Shown: one piece after another, positions 51,577-59,954 of the stretch
Position numbering within the stretch: the first letter of the stretch is position 1
How the letters are laid out: the number at the start of each line of letters is the position of its first letter
NCBI RefSeq assembly: GCF_023516595.1
Contig: NZ_JAMGBG010000146.1
Location: 1 to 59,954 of the forward strand
Source of the DNA: Streptomyces neyagawaensis
Lineage (GTDB): Bacteria > Actinomycetota > Actinomycetes > Streptomycetales > Streptomycetaceae
Length of the DNA stretch: 59,954 bases
Reading direction: 5' to 3'
Notes under the pieces: model-generated
Databases searched by the model: none
What the model saw: only the letters and a program-made list of their open reading frames with translations
What the model was told of the DNA's origin: nothing
Made by a program: the position numbers and the translations under genes

Positions 51577-52517
51577 AGGCCCAGGTCGTTCTCGTCGGCG
51601 TCCGCTGCTTCCCGCGGGGCTTGCACGGAGCGGAGCAGGTCGGGTGGGAGGTAGCCGGAGCGGATGTCCAGCTTCCAGCCGTGCACCTGGACGGCGAGGG
51701 CGGCCAGGGCGAGCGGGCCGAGTGGCAGCAGCGTCCTGGGGGCGGGGTCGGCACCCACCTCCTCGCGGTGTTCGTCGAGACGGTCCGCGAGTGCCTGCTC
51801 GAAGGCCGGCCGGTCGTCGTCGAGGAGGACGCGCAGCAGTCGCTGGTCCGGGGTCGGCGGGCCGTCGACCGCGTCCAACCGCCGGGCCGCGTCGGCGCGT
51901 TCCGCGGCATCCGGCTCGCACAGGGGCACGGTGGGCCAGTCGCGGGGGAGATGCCCCTCGGTGTGCGTGAGGTAGCCGCAGAGCGCGTCCATCGCCGCGA
52001 GGTCCGCGGGGTCCGACACCGACTTCAGCGGGGAGTACGGCACGCCGTTGCGGATCTCACCCGCGTAGTCGGTGCGCAGCAGCAGTCCGATCACGCGCCG
52101 CCACTCCCACACCAGCCCGCTCACCACGCACAGTTCGAACGTGTCGAGTCACGTCCTCGCCGTGGGCGCGCGGTCGACGAAGGCGCCGAACGCGACGTCG
52201 TCGCTGGTGAGCGTCTCCCCGACGAGCGGGAAGAAGATCTCCTGGTCGCCCTTCGGGAAGCACCCGATGGCGAGGATGCCGAGGGAGCACTCCGCGGCGG
52301 TCCGCAGCGCCGCACGCGACGACTCGTCCGGCGGCAGATCGGCGACGGCGCGGGCGGCGACGTGGTCGAGCAACTCGTCGCGCATCTCCAGCATCCGCGC
52401 CGGCGACGCCTCGTGGTAGCGCAGCAGTGCGCAGCGCCGCCTGGTCCGCCCGGCGATCTCGTCCAGTGCCCGGGCGACACCGTCCTCCTCGACCTCGTGG
52501 CATGACACTTCCCGCAC
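51573..52517 (-). pseudogene. Imm49-like immunity protein gene with in-frame TGA
   Basis: A 314-codon frame resembling the Imm49 family (LRYHEASPARMLEMRDELLD, AAECSLGILAIGCFPKGDQE, FFPLVGETLTSDDVAFGAFV, then LDTFELCVVSGLVWEWRRVI and GYLTHTEGHLPRDWPTV). Codon 123 (52151-52149) is TGA, between APTART and LDTFELC, where relatives as I remember them have a tryptophan; both halves are in the same frame with nothing lost. GTG at 52517 has GGGGGA upstream. Either a recent nonsense mutation, a sequencing error (TGG to TGA), or restart at a downstream GTG giving a C-terminal fragment. No partner toxin is seen in the window. Confidence 0.75.
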
Positions 52518-52610
52518 GACTGCCGTCCCCCTTCGCGATCTTCGCGGCCGGACGGCACGCTATCAGCGGGTGCCGGCATCGACGGGGGCGCGGCAGGCGG
52601 GGACCGGGGT

Positions 52611-53117
52611 TCAGCCGGTCCCGTCCCCGGTGGGGGTCACCGTACGGCCGTCGGCGCCCTTGGCCGGGTCGTCGCTGTCACGCTGCATGGGGCCCCATTC
52701 GCCTTCCTGGCGGTCGACGGTCTCCTCGGCCTCCTTGATGAGTGCCTCGTCGATCCAGCCGACGGGGTCGATGTCACCGAGGAGAGGCTCGTTGTCGGGC
52801 CCCCGGCCCTTCACCCGGCCGCGGAGGATCCACGGGCGGACCCCCGGTCCCTTCTCACGCGGAAGGTGCGAGTAGTCGTACAGGCGGCGCGCCACCCACA
52901 GTTCGACCGGCCGGTCCTCCCACCAGGGCTCCAGGTCGAGCGGGTTGGCGGACAGCCCCGGCAGCCGTACCCCGGTGAGGCCGTCCCTGCTCGTGACGAG
53001 GTCGCGGTCCGCGTCGGGGCCGTGTGACCAGCGGACATGGAGACCGGAGGTGTGCCGGACCAGGTCCGCGAGCTCATCCAGGGTACGCAGGACGGGAAGT
53101 TCGTCTCGGGTGCTCAT
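52611..53117 (-). CDS. Conserved hypothetical protein (DUF6098-like)
   Basis: 168 residues, soluble and acidic. LPVLRTLDELADLVRHTSGL, VRWSHGPDADRDLVTSRDGL, LEPWWEDRPVELWVARRLYD, YSHLPREKGPGVRPWILRG and EPLLGDIDPVGWIDEALIKE recall a family common in Streptomyces, which I believe is DUF6098; function unknown. ATG at 53117. It is the last of three small same-strand genes (53893 to 52611). Confidence 0.75.
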   Translation of the reverse strand: MSTRDELPVLRTLDELADLVRHTSGLHVRWSHGPDADRDLVTSRDGLTGVRLPGLSANPLDLEPWWEDRPVELWVARRLYDYSHLPREKGPGVRPWILRGRVKGRGPDNEPLLGDIDPVGWIDEALIKEAEETVDRQEGEWGPMQRDSDDPAKGADGRTVTPTGDGTG

Positions 53118-53138
53118 CGAGTCGTCGGGTTCGTCATG

Positions 53139-53324
53139 TCAGGGGCGGTCGTCGCCCACACCACTGTCGGTTTCGGTGTCGGCGTCCTCGGTCTCGTCGT
53201 CGCGTGCGCCTTCGGCCTGGGACGGCGTGGTGCGGGGCACCTGCTGGTCGGGGCTCGGTTCGCGGCCGGTGTCGATGTCGGTGTCCGGTTCCCCCTCTGC
53301 CTGGGACGGGGTCTGTTCGCTCAT
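53139..53324 (-). CDS. Small acidic, disordered protein
   Basis: 61 residues, almost all Asp, Glu, Thr, Pro, Ser and Gln, containing TPSQAEG twice and the tail DETEDADTETDSGVGDDRP. No fold expected. ATG at 53324 overlaps the previous stop by ATGA and AGGGAG lies upstream, supporting translation. Function unknown. Confidence 0.6.
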   Translation of the reverse strand: MSEQTPSQAEGEPDTDIDTGREPSPDQQVPRTTPSQAEGARDDETEDADTETDSGVGDDRP

Positions 53325-53893
53325 GACAGTGCTCCCTGGCCGTGCGGTTCGGCGGTGCGGAAGGTGGACGCGGCCTGCTCGCGGTGGAGTTCCTCCAGAG
53401 TGTGCAGCTGCCGGTGGCCGCGGCTCAGGAGATCGTCGAGCACGTCGGGGTCGAGGCGCTCGTCGGTCTCGGCGAGCTGGCGCAGGGCCTCCCAACACGC
53501 GATCTTGCCCGTGACCCCGACCCGCAGCATCTCCAGTTCGATCACGGTGCTGAGCGGGGAACGGCGCACCAGCCTGCCGTTCGCTTTCAGTCGTCCCAGC
53601 TTCTCGGCGGCCCAGCCCGCGCCGACCTTGTACCGGCGCGCGGGGATGTGCAACCGGTGCATCAGGTCCGTCAGGCTGCGCCGGTCCTTGGCGATCTCAC
53701 CGGCGATCGCCTCCAGGGTCGGGCCGAGGTCGGTGCCCCGACAGGAGCGGGCCAGATAGCGGGCGCGATCGGTGCCCGCGGTGGCGCCGGCCAAGTGGTC
53801 GTTGAGGTAGACGGAGAGCAGTTGCGTGTCCGTCCGTCGGGCGGAGGTGGGGGCGGGGGCGGGGCTGTGCCGGGTCCCTGTCGCATGACTCAT
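53321..53893 (-). CDS. Hypothetical helical protein
   Basis: 190 residues, mostly alpha-helical and ferritin-like in composition: LSVYLNDHLAGATAGTDRAR, LGPTLEAIAGEIAKDRRSLT, LMHRLHIPARRYKVGAGWAA, IELEMLRVGVTGKIACWEAL. No metal-binding motif is obvious. ATG at 53893 follows AAGGAG. Its stop overlaps the acidic small gene. Similar short proteins occur in Streptomyces, but I cannot give a function. Confidence 0.7.
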   Translation of the reverse strand: MSHATGTRHSPAPAPTSARRTDTQLLSVYLNDHLAGATAGTDRARYLARSCRGTDLGPTLEAIAGEIAKDRRSLTDLMHRLHIPARRYKVGAGWAAEKLGRLKANGRLVRRSPLSTVIELEMLRVGVTGKIACWEALRQLAETDERLDPDVLDDLLSRGHRQLHTLEELHREQAASTFRTAEPHGQGALS

Positions 53894-54087
53894 CGCGTTG
53901 CTCCTTCGCGGTCTCCACGTGGGCGGGGCGTGGTGGCGCGGTCGCGTTCCCCGGCACCTCGCGGGCCGCCGGGAACCGACGGCCCTCACCGGGTACCGAC
54001 GGCCCCACCGGGTACCTCTGGCGGTCACCGTGAACACCTGTGCCTGTTTTGTTCCGGTTGTGGGTGGTGCACGCAGCGGGTACCCGA

Positions 54088-55090
54088 TCACATCCGCCAA
54101 AACGCGCCGCCGCCCCGGGTGAAGTGGGCGATCGTCCGCTCCAGGCCCTCCTGCCACGGCACCCTCGGGTTCCAGCCGAACAGCTCACGCATCCACGTGG
54201 TGTCGGGCACCCGGCGCTCGGCCTCACCGGCGGGACGGTCGACGAAGCGCAGCGGCGAGTCGGAGCCCGTCAGGGCGAGCACCCGGCGGGCGAGTGCGGC
54301 GACGCTCGTCTCCTCGCCGCCGCCGACGTTGACCGGGCGCACCGAACGGCCCGCCGCCACCAGCAGCACACCCTCGACGATGTCGTCCACGAAGCACAGC
54401 GACCGCGTCTGGCGCCCGTCGCCCGCGACCGTCAGGGGCTCGCCGGCCAGGGCCTGCCGGATGAACGTGGACACCACCCGACCGCCGTCCGCCCGCATCC
54501 GGGGCCCGTAGGCGCTGAACACCCGTACGATCCCCGCGTCCGCTCGGCGCCCGCGTACGCGGTGACCAGCGCCTCGGAGAAGCGGTGGGCCTCCTCGTAG
54601 GCGCAGCGCGGGCCCACCGGGTCGACCTCGCCGACGTCGTCCCGCCGACGACCACCGCGGGCGCGGCCGTAGACGGCCGAGGACGACCCGAGGAGGAGCA
54701 GCGCGCCGTCCCGGCTGGCCACCGCCCCAGCGCGTTGCGGGTGCCGACGCTGCCCGCCTCCAGCGTCTCCAGGGGGAGACGGCGACGGTCGGCGGGCGCG
54801 GCGGGGCCGGCGAAGTGCAGGACCACGTCGTACGGGCCGTCGAGGAGGTCGGTGGGGCCGGGCGCTGTCGGGTCGGCGATGCCGTGGGCGACGAGGCGCA
54901 AGCCCGGCACCTCCCTCAGGTGGGCGATGTTGTCCGGCGAGCCCGTCGAGAGGTTGTCGACGCAGTCCACGGCGACACCCCGCTCCAGCAGTCGTTCGCA
55001 CAGATGCGAGCCGAGGAATCCGGCGCCTCCGGTGACCAGGGCCCGCTCCCAGACGCGGGGCGCCGACGGGACGAACCTCACGGATGTCAT
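54088..55090 (-). pseudogene. UXS-like epimerase/dehydratase, frameshifted
   Basis: An extended SDR resembling the gene at 37054-38031, broken into three frames. ALVTGGAGFLGSHLCERLLE to GSVGTRNAL is in the first; a shift near 54725-54735 leads to AVASRDGALLLLGSSSAVYG and YEEAHRFSEALVTAY; a second shift near 54530-54540 leads to VFSAYGPRMRADGGRVVSTF and the normal C-terminus (VPWQEGLERTIAHF). As written it cannot make a working enzyme. Decay of a sugar-nucleotide gene or sequencing errors in GC-rich runs are both possible. Confidence 0.8.
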
Positions 55091-55553
55091 GCGCACCGCC
55101 TTGAGGGGGCCTTCGAGGACCTGCTGGGACCTTCGCGGCCCGTTCGGATGGGGGTTCCGGTGGTCGACCGAGCCGGGGGCGCGCCGCTCCCGGCCGGGGC
55201 GCGCGACGGGCCACTCTCGGCCGGGGCGGGTGCTCCATTGCGGAAGTCCTGTGAGCAAGCCCACCTGGTGGGGCAAGGGCGCGTGAGGGAAGGGGAGTTG
55301 GGCCGGTGGTCGACGGGGCTCTCCGCCGTCACCAGGGGGCTCGTGCTTCCCGTCTGCCACGATGGGCGATGCCGTGCCCGGGACGGCCCACGCCGCACCT
55401 GATGTGGGACACCGACCCGTTGGGGCGGCCTCCGAGTGAGCCCCGGGCCGTGGATGTCGCTCGTCCGTAGACGGAACGCTCTCCGTCTCCCGGTACCGGA
55501 AGGCTCACTCGTCGTCATCGTCGGCCCTTCCCGTGCCCCTTGGGGGCGGTCCG
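55091..55553. other. Intergenic region, no supported gene
   Basis: 463 bp between the epimerase relic and the SDR gene, both on the minus strand. Open frames cross it on both strands, but none has a ribosome site plus family-like sequence. It should hold the promoter of the relic and the terminator of the SDR gene; I see no clear hairpin. Confidence 0.4.
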
Positions 55554-56438
55554 TCAGGGCAGGGGGGTGCCGCCCGTGGCGTTCAGGATCTCCGCCGTGA
55601 TGTAGCTCGCCCGGTCGGAGGCGAGGAACACATAGGCCGGTGCCATCTCGGCGGGCTGGGCCGGCCGTCCCAGCGGCGCCTGCTTGCCGAACTCCTCCGT
55701 GTCGGGCAGCGTCGCCGGGATCAGCGGTGTCCACACCGGGCCCGGCGCCACCGCGTTCACCCGGATCCCGCGCGGGGCGAGCATCTGCGCCAGCCCCTGG
55801 GTGAACGTGACGATGGCGCCCTTGGTCATCGCGTAGTCGAGGAGATGCGGACTCGGCTTGTACGCCTGCACCGAGGTGCTGTTGATGATCGACCCGCCCG
55901 CCGGGATGTGCGGCAACGCCAGCTTGCACAGCCAGAACATGCCGTACAGGTTGGTCCGTACGACCCGGTCGAACTGCTCGGTCGAGATGCCCTCGATGCC
56001 GTCGGACTGCGCCATCTGGTACGCGGCGTTGTTCACCAGCACGTCGATCCGGCCGAACTCCGCGACCGCCCGCTCGATCAGCTTCCGGCACTGCTCCTCG
56101 TCCCGGACGTCGCACGGCACGGCGATCGCCTTGCGCCCGGCGTCCTCGACGAGCCGGGCCGTCTCCCGTGCGTCGTCCGCCTCCTCCGGCAGATGCGTGA
56201 ACAGCACGTCCGCGCCCTCCCGGGCGTACGCCAGGGCGACCGCCCTGCCGATCCCGGAGTCCCCGCCGGTCAGCACCACCGAGCGGTCCTCGAGCAGTCC
56301 GCTGCCCCGGTAGGACTCCTCCCCGTGGTCCGGAGGCGGGTCCATGGGGCCGGTCCAGCCCGGGTGCTCCTGGTCCTGCTGCGGAAAGGTTGGCCGGGGA
56401 TGCCGCTCGACCGGGTTCCGCCGCTCCTCGTCGTTCAT
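55554..56438 (-). CDS. SDR-family oxidoreductase
   Basis: 294 residues, classical SDR with an N-terminal extension of about 45 residues (ERHPRPTFPQQDQEHPGWTG, PMDPPPDHGEESYRGSG) typical of the YhdF/YdaD-type general-stress dehydrogenases. NAD(P) site VVLTGGDSGIGRAVA; catalytic Ser in INSTSVQAY, Tyr and Lys in YAMTKGA; VAPGPVWTPLIP. Substrate unknown. ATG at 56438 fits the family N-terminus; an in-frame ATG at 56486 would add 16 residues. Confidence 0.92.
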   Translation of the reverse strand: MNDEERRNPVERHPRPTFPQQDQEHPGWTGPMDPPPDHGEESYRGSGLLEDRSVVLTGGDSGIGRAVALAYAREGADVLFTHLPEEADDARETARLVEDAGRKAIAVPCDVRDEEQCRKLIERAVAEFGRIDVLVNNAAYQMAQSDGIEGISTEQFDRVVRTNLYGMFWLCKLALPHIPAGGSIINSTSVQAYKPSPHLLDYAMTKGAIVTFTQGLAQMLAPRGIRVNAVAPGPVWTPLIPATLPDTEEFGKQAPLGRPAQPAEMAPAYVFLASDRASYITAEILNATGGTPLP

Positions 56439-56540
56439 GAGCACAGGCCCTTCGTCGTCAAGTCGGTACGTGAACGGCGTCCTCACGGACCCCGCGCGCC
56501 CCGAGTGCCCGGACGCGCGGAGTCCATACGCGGGAGCCGG

Positions 56541-59363
56541 TCAGTCGCACCGGCCGCTCGGCCTGGCCCGGGTCACCACCTCGCTGGTGCCGGTGGTCGC
56601 GTCGAGCCACACCACGCGGGTGCCCGGCGCCGCCGCGGCCGAGAGCTGCTCGCCCCGGTTGCAGGAGACCCGGCCCCGACGGTCGCCGTCCGGGGTGAAC
56701 TGCCAGAGCTTCGACAACGCCTCGTTGCGCAGTACGGTGTCCGGCTTCCTGGCGATCATCGTCACCGCTCCCTCGGAGGCCGTCACGTACGAGACATTGA
56801 GCGCCTGCGGACCCGTCTCCGGGCTGAGGTCGGTGACGTCCGAGCCGTCGAGTCCGGCGCGGCGCAGCGCCGTCGTCCCGTTCCCGTCGATCTCGTCGAG
56901 CAGCCAGTAGGCGCGCCCGCCCACGACGGCCGTCGGGCCCAGACTCGTGCCGGGCGCGGCGGTCTGGACGACGCTCTCCTCACCGGTCGCCAGGTCGATC
57001 ACCCGGGTGCTGGACTCGTACACATGGGCCACGCGCCGCCAGTCCTGGTAGACCAGCTTGCCGTCGCTCACCGACGGCCAGGTGGCCCGGTGGTAGCTCC
57101 CCCCGCCGCGGGAGACCTTGTTCGCCGGGTCCTTCAGGCTGAGATGGGCGATGGCGGCACGCCCGCCGTGGTTGTTGTACGCGTACGCGACCACGTCACC
57201 GTCGACGTCCAGGGCGCGCCCGACGCTCCGATGGTGGGCGAGGACCTTCACCGGCCCGCCCGCGAGGGGCCGCGCGAGGATGTCGATGCCGTTCGATCCG
57301 TGGGCCTGCCACACCACGGTCTTACCGTCGGTGGCCGGATTGACGTGATAGCGGCCGTCGTTGGGGCTCATCAGCTTCAGCCGCCCGGTGCCGTCCGTGC
57401 GTCCGGCCCACACCGAGTACGGCTCCGAGCCGTCCTCGTTGGAGGAGGACGCCGTCCACCAGTCGCCGCCCGCGCCCAGCCGGGTGTCGGTGGTGTTGAC
57501 GCGTTCGAGCAGCGTGTCGGAGTCGACGCCGAGGGCCAGCTCCCAGTTGGGCACGATGCCATGGGCGTTGAAGGCCCGTCGCACGGCCGTGAGGTCCTGC
57601 CCGGCGACGCCGAGGTCCTTCGCGGCGGCGATCACCGCGTCCCGGCCCTGGGTGAACCCGTCGAGCGGGGTGAGGTACTCGGTGAGCGCCCGGTACACGA
57701 TCCGGTCCGCGAGCCGGGCCCCGAGGTCCTCGCGCACGTCCCACAACGCGCCGGAGAAGATGGTCGAGTTGAGGTGGACGCCCCCGCTGTCGGTGCCGAA
57801 GCCGACGCCGAGGAACGACTTGGCCGTGGTCCGCCCGTCGTTCAGGTCGCGGAACGCGCACTCGCCCGCCGGCCTGGCGCGACACAGCCGCTCACCGAGC
57901 AGACTCGCGGTGGGGTCGTCCATGGAGACGCCGTACACATCCGTCTCGATGGCGTTGCCGAAGTAGTCGGCGAGCGCCTCGTTCAGGGCGCCGGACTGGC
58001 CTGCGTAGACGAGATCGGCCGAGTGGTCGATGACACCGTGGGTCATCTCGTGGCCGACGACGTCCAGCCCGGCGGAGAGCGGGAGGTAGTCCGCGTCGCC
58101 GTTGCCGTAGACCATCTTCTGGCCGTCCCAGAAGGCGTTCACATAGGGCTGACCGCCGTCGGTGACGCCGACGAGCGAGTGGACGGACATGCCGCGTCCG
58201 TCGAGGCTGTCCCGGCCGTGCCGGTTCTTGAAGTAGTCGTAGACCTGCCCGGCGGCCCAGTGCGCGTCGACCGCGCCCGCCTCGGTGGCCTCGGAGCCGA
58301 AGGCCGGGGTCGGCGACGTGAACAGCGGCAGTTCCGGCGGCCACACACCGGCCACGTCCGTGACCCCGAGGCCCCTCGCGTCCCAGGTGCCGAGGAAGTC
58401 CCCGTTGTCGTTCTGGATCCGGGTGTGGTCGCGCAGGGCGTACGTGCCCTGGATCTCGTCCTGCCTGACCGGCAACTCGACGGACTTGCCGTCCAGTTTG
58501 ACGCCGGAGCCCGTCGGATCGGCCGCCCGCGCGGCCCGGCCGGCCGCCTTCCCCGCTCCGGCCGTGCGGGGGGTGCCGAACGTCCTGATACCGCTGTACT
58601 GGAGCACCGGGTATCCGGCGTGCGCGTCGATGTACACCTCGCGCAGCACCGGCTCGCCGCCCGCCGGGCTCGTGCCCCGCACGGTGATGTGCCGGGTGAG
58701 CACACCCGCGCCGGCGGGCAGCACGACCAGACCGTGCGAGGTGCCCGTCAGCGGCGCCCTCTCCTGGTCGGCCTTGTCGAACGCGGTGAAGTCCTCGGCG
58801 TCGAGATCGGCCCGTACGGCGTCGACCGCCCGTTCGATGGCGAGCGCGTCGTCGACCTCGGCCGCGGTGTCGGTCCGTAGCCCCGTGAAGTACTTGCCCG
58901 AGGTTCCGGTGACGACCCTCCGGCCGTCGTCGCCCTTCTCCATGCGGACGATGTACTGGCCTCCGAGCACCGGCACACCGCGGTGCTCCTGCCGCAGCCG
59001 TACGGTCTCCCGGCCGCCGTCCGCCCTGATGGTCCCGGCCGGTTCCAGGTCCCGCACCGGGTTCGCGATGCGGTAGCGGTCCCGCTCGGCGGCGAGATAC
59101 GCGCGCGCCGCGTCCGCCGCGCTGCCCGCCGCCGGGGCGCGCTCCCGGATGTCGTCCACCAGCGCCGGCGTCGCCGTCCGCTGCCCCGGCACCACCTCGC
59201 CCGGGGCGGGCGGCGGTGTGTCGCCCCCGGTCGCCGCGCCGGCGGGGACCGCCGACACGACGAGTGCGGCGACGCCCAACAGCGCCGCCGCACCCGACAC
59301 CCCGCCCCGCCGACCTCTCGATAAGCCTGCTGATCTCCCGGAACGTGCTCTGTGCTGACGCAC
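56541..59363 (-). CDS. Secreted M4-family (thermolysin-like) zinc metalloprotease
   Basis: 940 residues. A twin-basic signal peptide (about 1-43; ends VPAGAA) is followed by an FTP/PepSY propeptide (about 60-290) and an M4 catalytic domain (about 300-630). HEMTH at 438-442 binds zinc with Glu462 in NEALADYFGN; GGVHLNSTIFSGALW carries the later catalytic His. The C-terminal 300 residues (DGTGRLKLMSPNDGRYHVNP, IDLATGEESVVQTAAPGTSL, LDGSDVTDLSPETG) look like a TolB/beta-propeller domain, an unusual tail for M4 enzymes, which often end in P/Homo B domains. GTG at 59363 has a close GGGGGAG site. Confidence 0.92.
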   Translation of the reverse strand: MRQHRARSGRSAGLSRGRRGGVSGAAALLGVAALVVSAVPAGAATGGDTPPPAPGEVVPGQRTATPALVDDIRERAPAAGSAADAARAYLAAERDRYRIANPVRDLEPAGTIRADGGRETVRLRQEHRGVPVLGGQYIVRMEKGDDGRRVVTGTSGKYFTGLRTDTAAEVDDALAIERAVDAVRADLDAEDFTAFDKADQERAPLTGTSHGLVVLPAGAGVLTRHITVRGTSPAGGEPVLREVYIDAHAGYPVLQYSGIRTFGTPRTAGAGKAAGRAARAADPTGSGVKLDGKSVELPVRQDEIQGTYALRDHTRIQNDNGDFLGTWDARGLGVTDVAGVWPPELPLFTSPTPAFGSEATEAGAVDAHWAAGQVYDYFKNRHGRDSLDGRGMSVHSLVGVTDGGQPYVNAFWDGQKMVYGNGDADYLPLSAGLDVVGHEMTHGVIDHSADLVYAGQSGALNEALADYFGNAIETDVYGVSMDDPTASLLGERLCRARPAGECAFRDLNDGRTTAKSFLGVGFGTDSGGVHLNSTIFSGALWDVREDLGARLADRIVYRALTEYLTPLDGFTQGRDAVIAAAKDLGVAGQDLTAVRRAFNAHGIVPNWELALGVDSDTLLERVNTTDTRLGAGGDWWTASSSNEDGSEPYSVWAGRTDGTGRLKLMSPNDGRYHVNPATDGKTVVWQAHGSNGIDILARPLAGGPVKVLAHHRSVGRALDVDGDVVAYAYNNHGGRAAIAHLSLKDPANKVSRGGGSYHRATWPSVSDGKLVYQDWRRVAHVYESSTRVIDLATGEESVVQTAAPGTSLGPTAVVGGRAYWLLDEIDGNGTTALRRAGLDGSDVTDLSPETGPQALNVSYVTASEGAVTMIARKPDTVLRNEALSKLWQFTPDGDRRGRVSCNRGEQLSAAAAPGTRVVWLDATTGTSEVVTRARPSGRCD

Positions 59364-59796
59364 TGTCTCCCCCACGAAAGTCGGATCCCCGGCGGCGGTC
59401 GACCGCCGGCCAGGGGTCATGGAACAGGCGATGCGGCGTCCCATCAACGGGGCGGTGGTGTCGAAAGACGACTTCCGGCCCTTCGTGAACACGCCCGCCG
59501 ACGCCATGGGCGGGCGGGGGCCCGGCGGACGGCCGGCGGGCCCCCGCCGAGCGGCGGCCATACGGTTCGAAACACGCCAATGCCGCCCCAGAGCCCCCAC
59601 TGCCCACGCCGCCCCCGCGGGCCGCATCCGAGCCCTGTGTGACACGCCCATCACCCTGCGTCTATGTCTTCGTGCGCGGATTGTGTACACATCCCCTCCA
59701 CCGCCTTCACGCCACACGCACTTTCGGCCGACGGCTCCCCGGCTCGCCGACGGAGGGGCAGACGGCCCGCTCGTCGTGTGCCTAGCCTCCCGGCCC
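59364..59796. other. Divergent intergenic region with palindrome and long hairpin
   Basis: 433 bp between the M4 protease gene (minus) and the start of an exported-protein gene (plus). It has a 16-bp perfect palindrome CGGCGGTCGACCGCCG near 59391-59406 and a long GC-rich hairpin at 59513-59548. Promoters for both genes are expected here. No supported coding frame. Confidence 0.45.
59513..59548. terminator. Long GC hairpin between divergent genes
   Basis: GGCGGGGGCCCG (59513-59524), 12-base loop, CGGGCCCCCGCC (59537-59548): a perfect 12-bp stem. It looks like a terminator, but both neighbours are transcribed away from it, so it could instead block transcription between promoters, end a small unseen transcript, or be regulatory. 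Confidence 0.4.
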
Positions 59797-59954
59797 ATGC
59801 GATCACCACTGATGACACGTCTCGGCCTCGGCGCCGTCCTCGCCCTCGCCCTCGCCGTCTTCGGGATGGCGCCCACCGCGAGCGCCGACCCCGCGCCGGC
59901 CGCGCTGACCTTCGCCACCGACAGCGCCACCACCACGCCCGGCGGCACGGTGAA
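59797..59954 (+). CDS. Exported protein, N-terminal part (cut by window edge)
   Basis: 52 codons visible. A signal peptide (RSPLMTRLGLGAVLALALAV, then FGMAPTASADPAP with a likely cleavage after SA or ADPAP) leads into LTFATDSATTTPGGTV, which resembles the start of an Ig-like or immunoglobulin-fold secreted domain. The remainder is outside the window, so function cannot be assigned. Confidence 0.7.
   Translation, partial: MRSPLMTRLGLGAVLALALAVFGMAPTASADPAPAALTFATDSATTTPGGTV

Overview
This window is high-GC actinomycete DNA and most likely a Streptomyces chromosome. Codon third positions are almost all G or C, starts are ATG or GTG behind GGAGG-type ribosome sites, many genes overlap by ATGA/GTGA, and the gene families (SpoIIE/PP2C phosphatases, LCP proteins, GH15 trehalase-like enzymes, M4 protease, RpiR and YVTN relics) are typical of the genus. 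I saw no tRNA, rRNA, CRISPR array, insertion sequence or phage gene.

Layout. (1) 1-9 kb: the 5' end of glyA; a CUT2-type sugar ABC transporter on the minus strand (permease, single-domain ATPase, binding lipoprotein); a GAF/PAS/SpoIIE/HATPase phosphatase translationally coupled to a second, paralogous sugar-binding lipoprotein; and a membrane protein resembling an M48 peptidase that has lost its HExxH. (2) 9.3-18.2 kb: a compact candidate peptide-aldehyde locus, made of a leucyl/phenylalanyl-tRNA transferase coupled by a GTGA overlap to a one-module NRPS (MbtH-A-T-thioester reductase), a membrane GGDEF-EAL protein upstream and a divergent MFS exporter. (3) 18.3-49.5 kb: a TetR regulator and a Wzx/Wzy-type cell-wall or extracellular polysaccharide cluster: an aminotransferase/4,6-dehydratase fusion, LCP ligase, flippase, polymerase, Wzz/BY-kinase, a small initiating phosphoglycosyl transferase, four further glycosyltransferases, two methyltransferase-like genes, UDP-glucuronate/UDP-xylose enzymes, dTDP-rhamnose genes and galE. 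(4) Inside that cluster lie a GH15 enzyme and a 1525-residue GGDEF-EAL protein fused to an alpha-oxoamine-synthase-like domain. (5) 49.7-55.1 kb: a decayed stretch with an RpiR relic, a YVTN relic, an Imm49 gene with an in-frame TGA and a frameshifted epimerase, among a GNAT gene and small hypothetical genes. (6) 55.5-60 kb: an SDR oxidoreductase, a secreted M4 metalloprotease and the start of an exported protein.

How the parts work together. Four polysaccharide transcription units (starting near 19289, 28839, 33861 and 49487) share one promoter design: TTGAC-type -35, 17-bp spacer, weak -10, and right at the start site a tandem pair of 12-bp palindromes of the form YGTA-N4-TACR separated by exactly 1 bp. 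The adjacent TetR protein is the obvious candidate to bind them. Two related GGDEF-EAL proteins sit at the two ends of the region, which suggests a c-di-GMP input. The NRPS adenylation pocket has acidic residues expected for a basic amino acid, and L/F-transferases naturally add Leu/Phe to N-terminal Arg/Lys, so an amino-acyl arginal or lysinal is the simplest predicted product.

All residue alignments were made by eye. No database or structure search was run.
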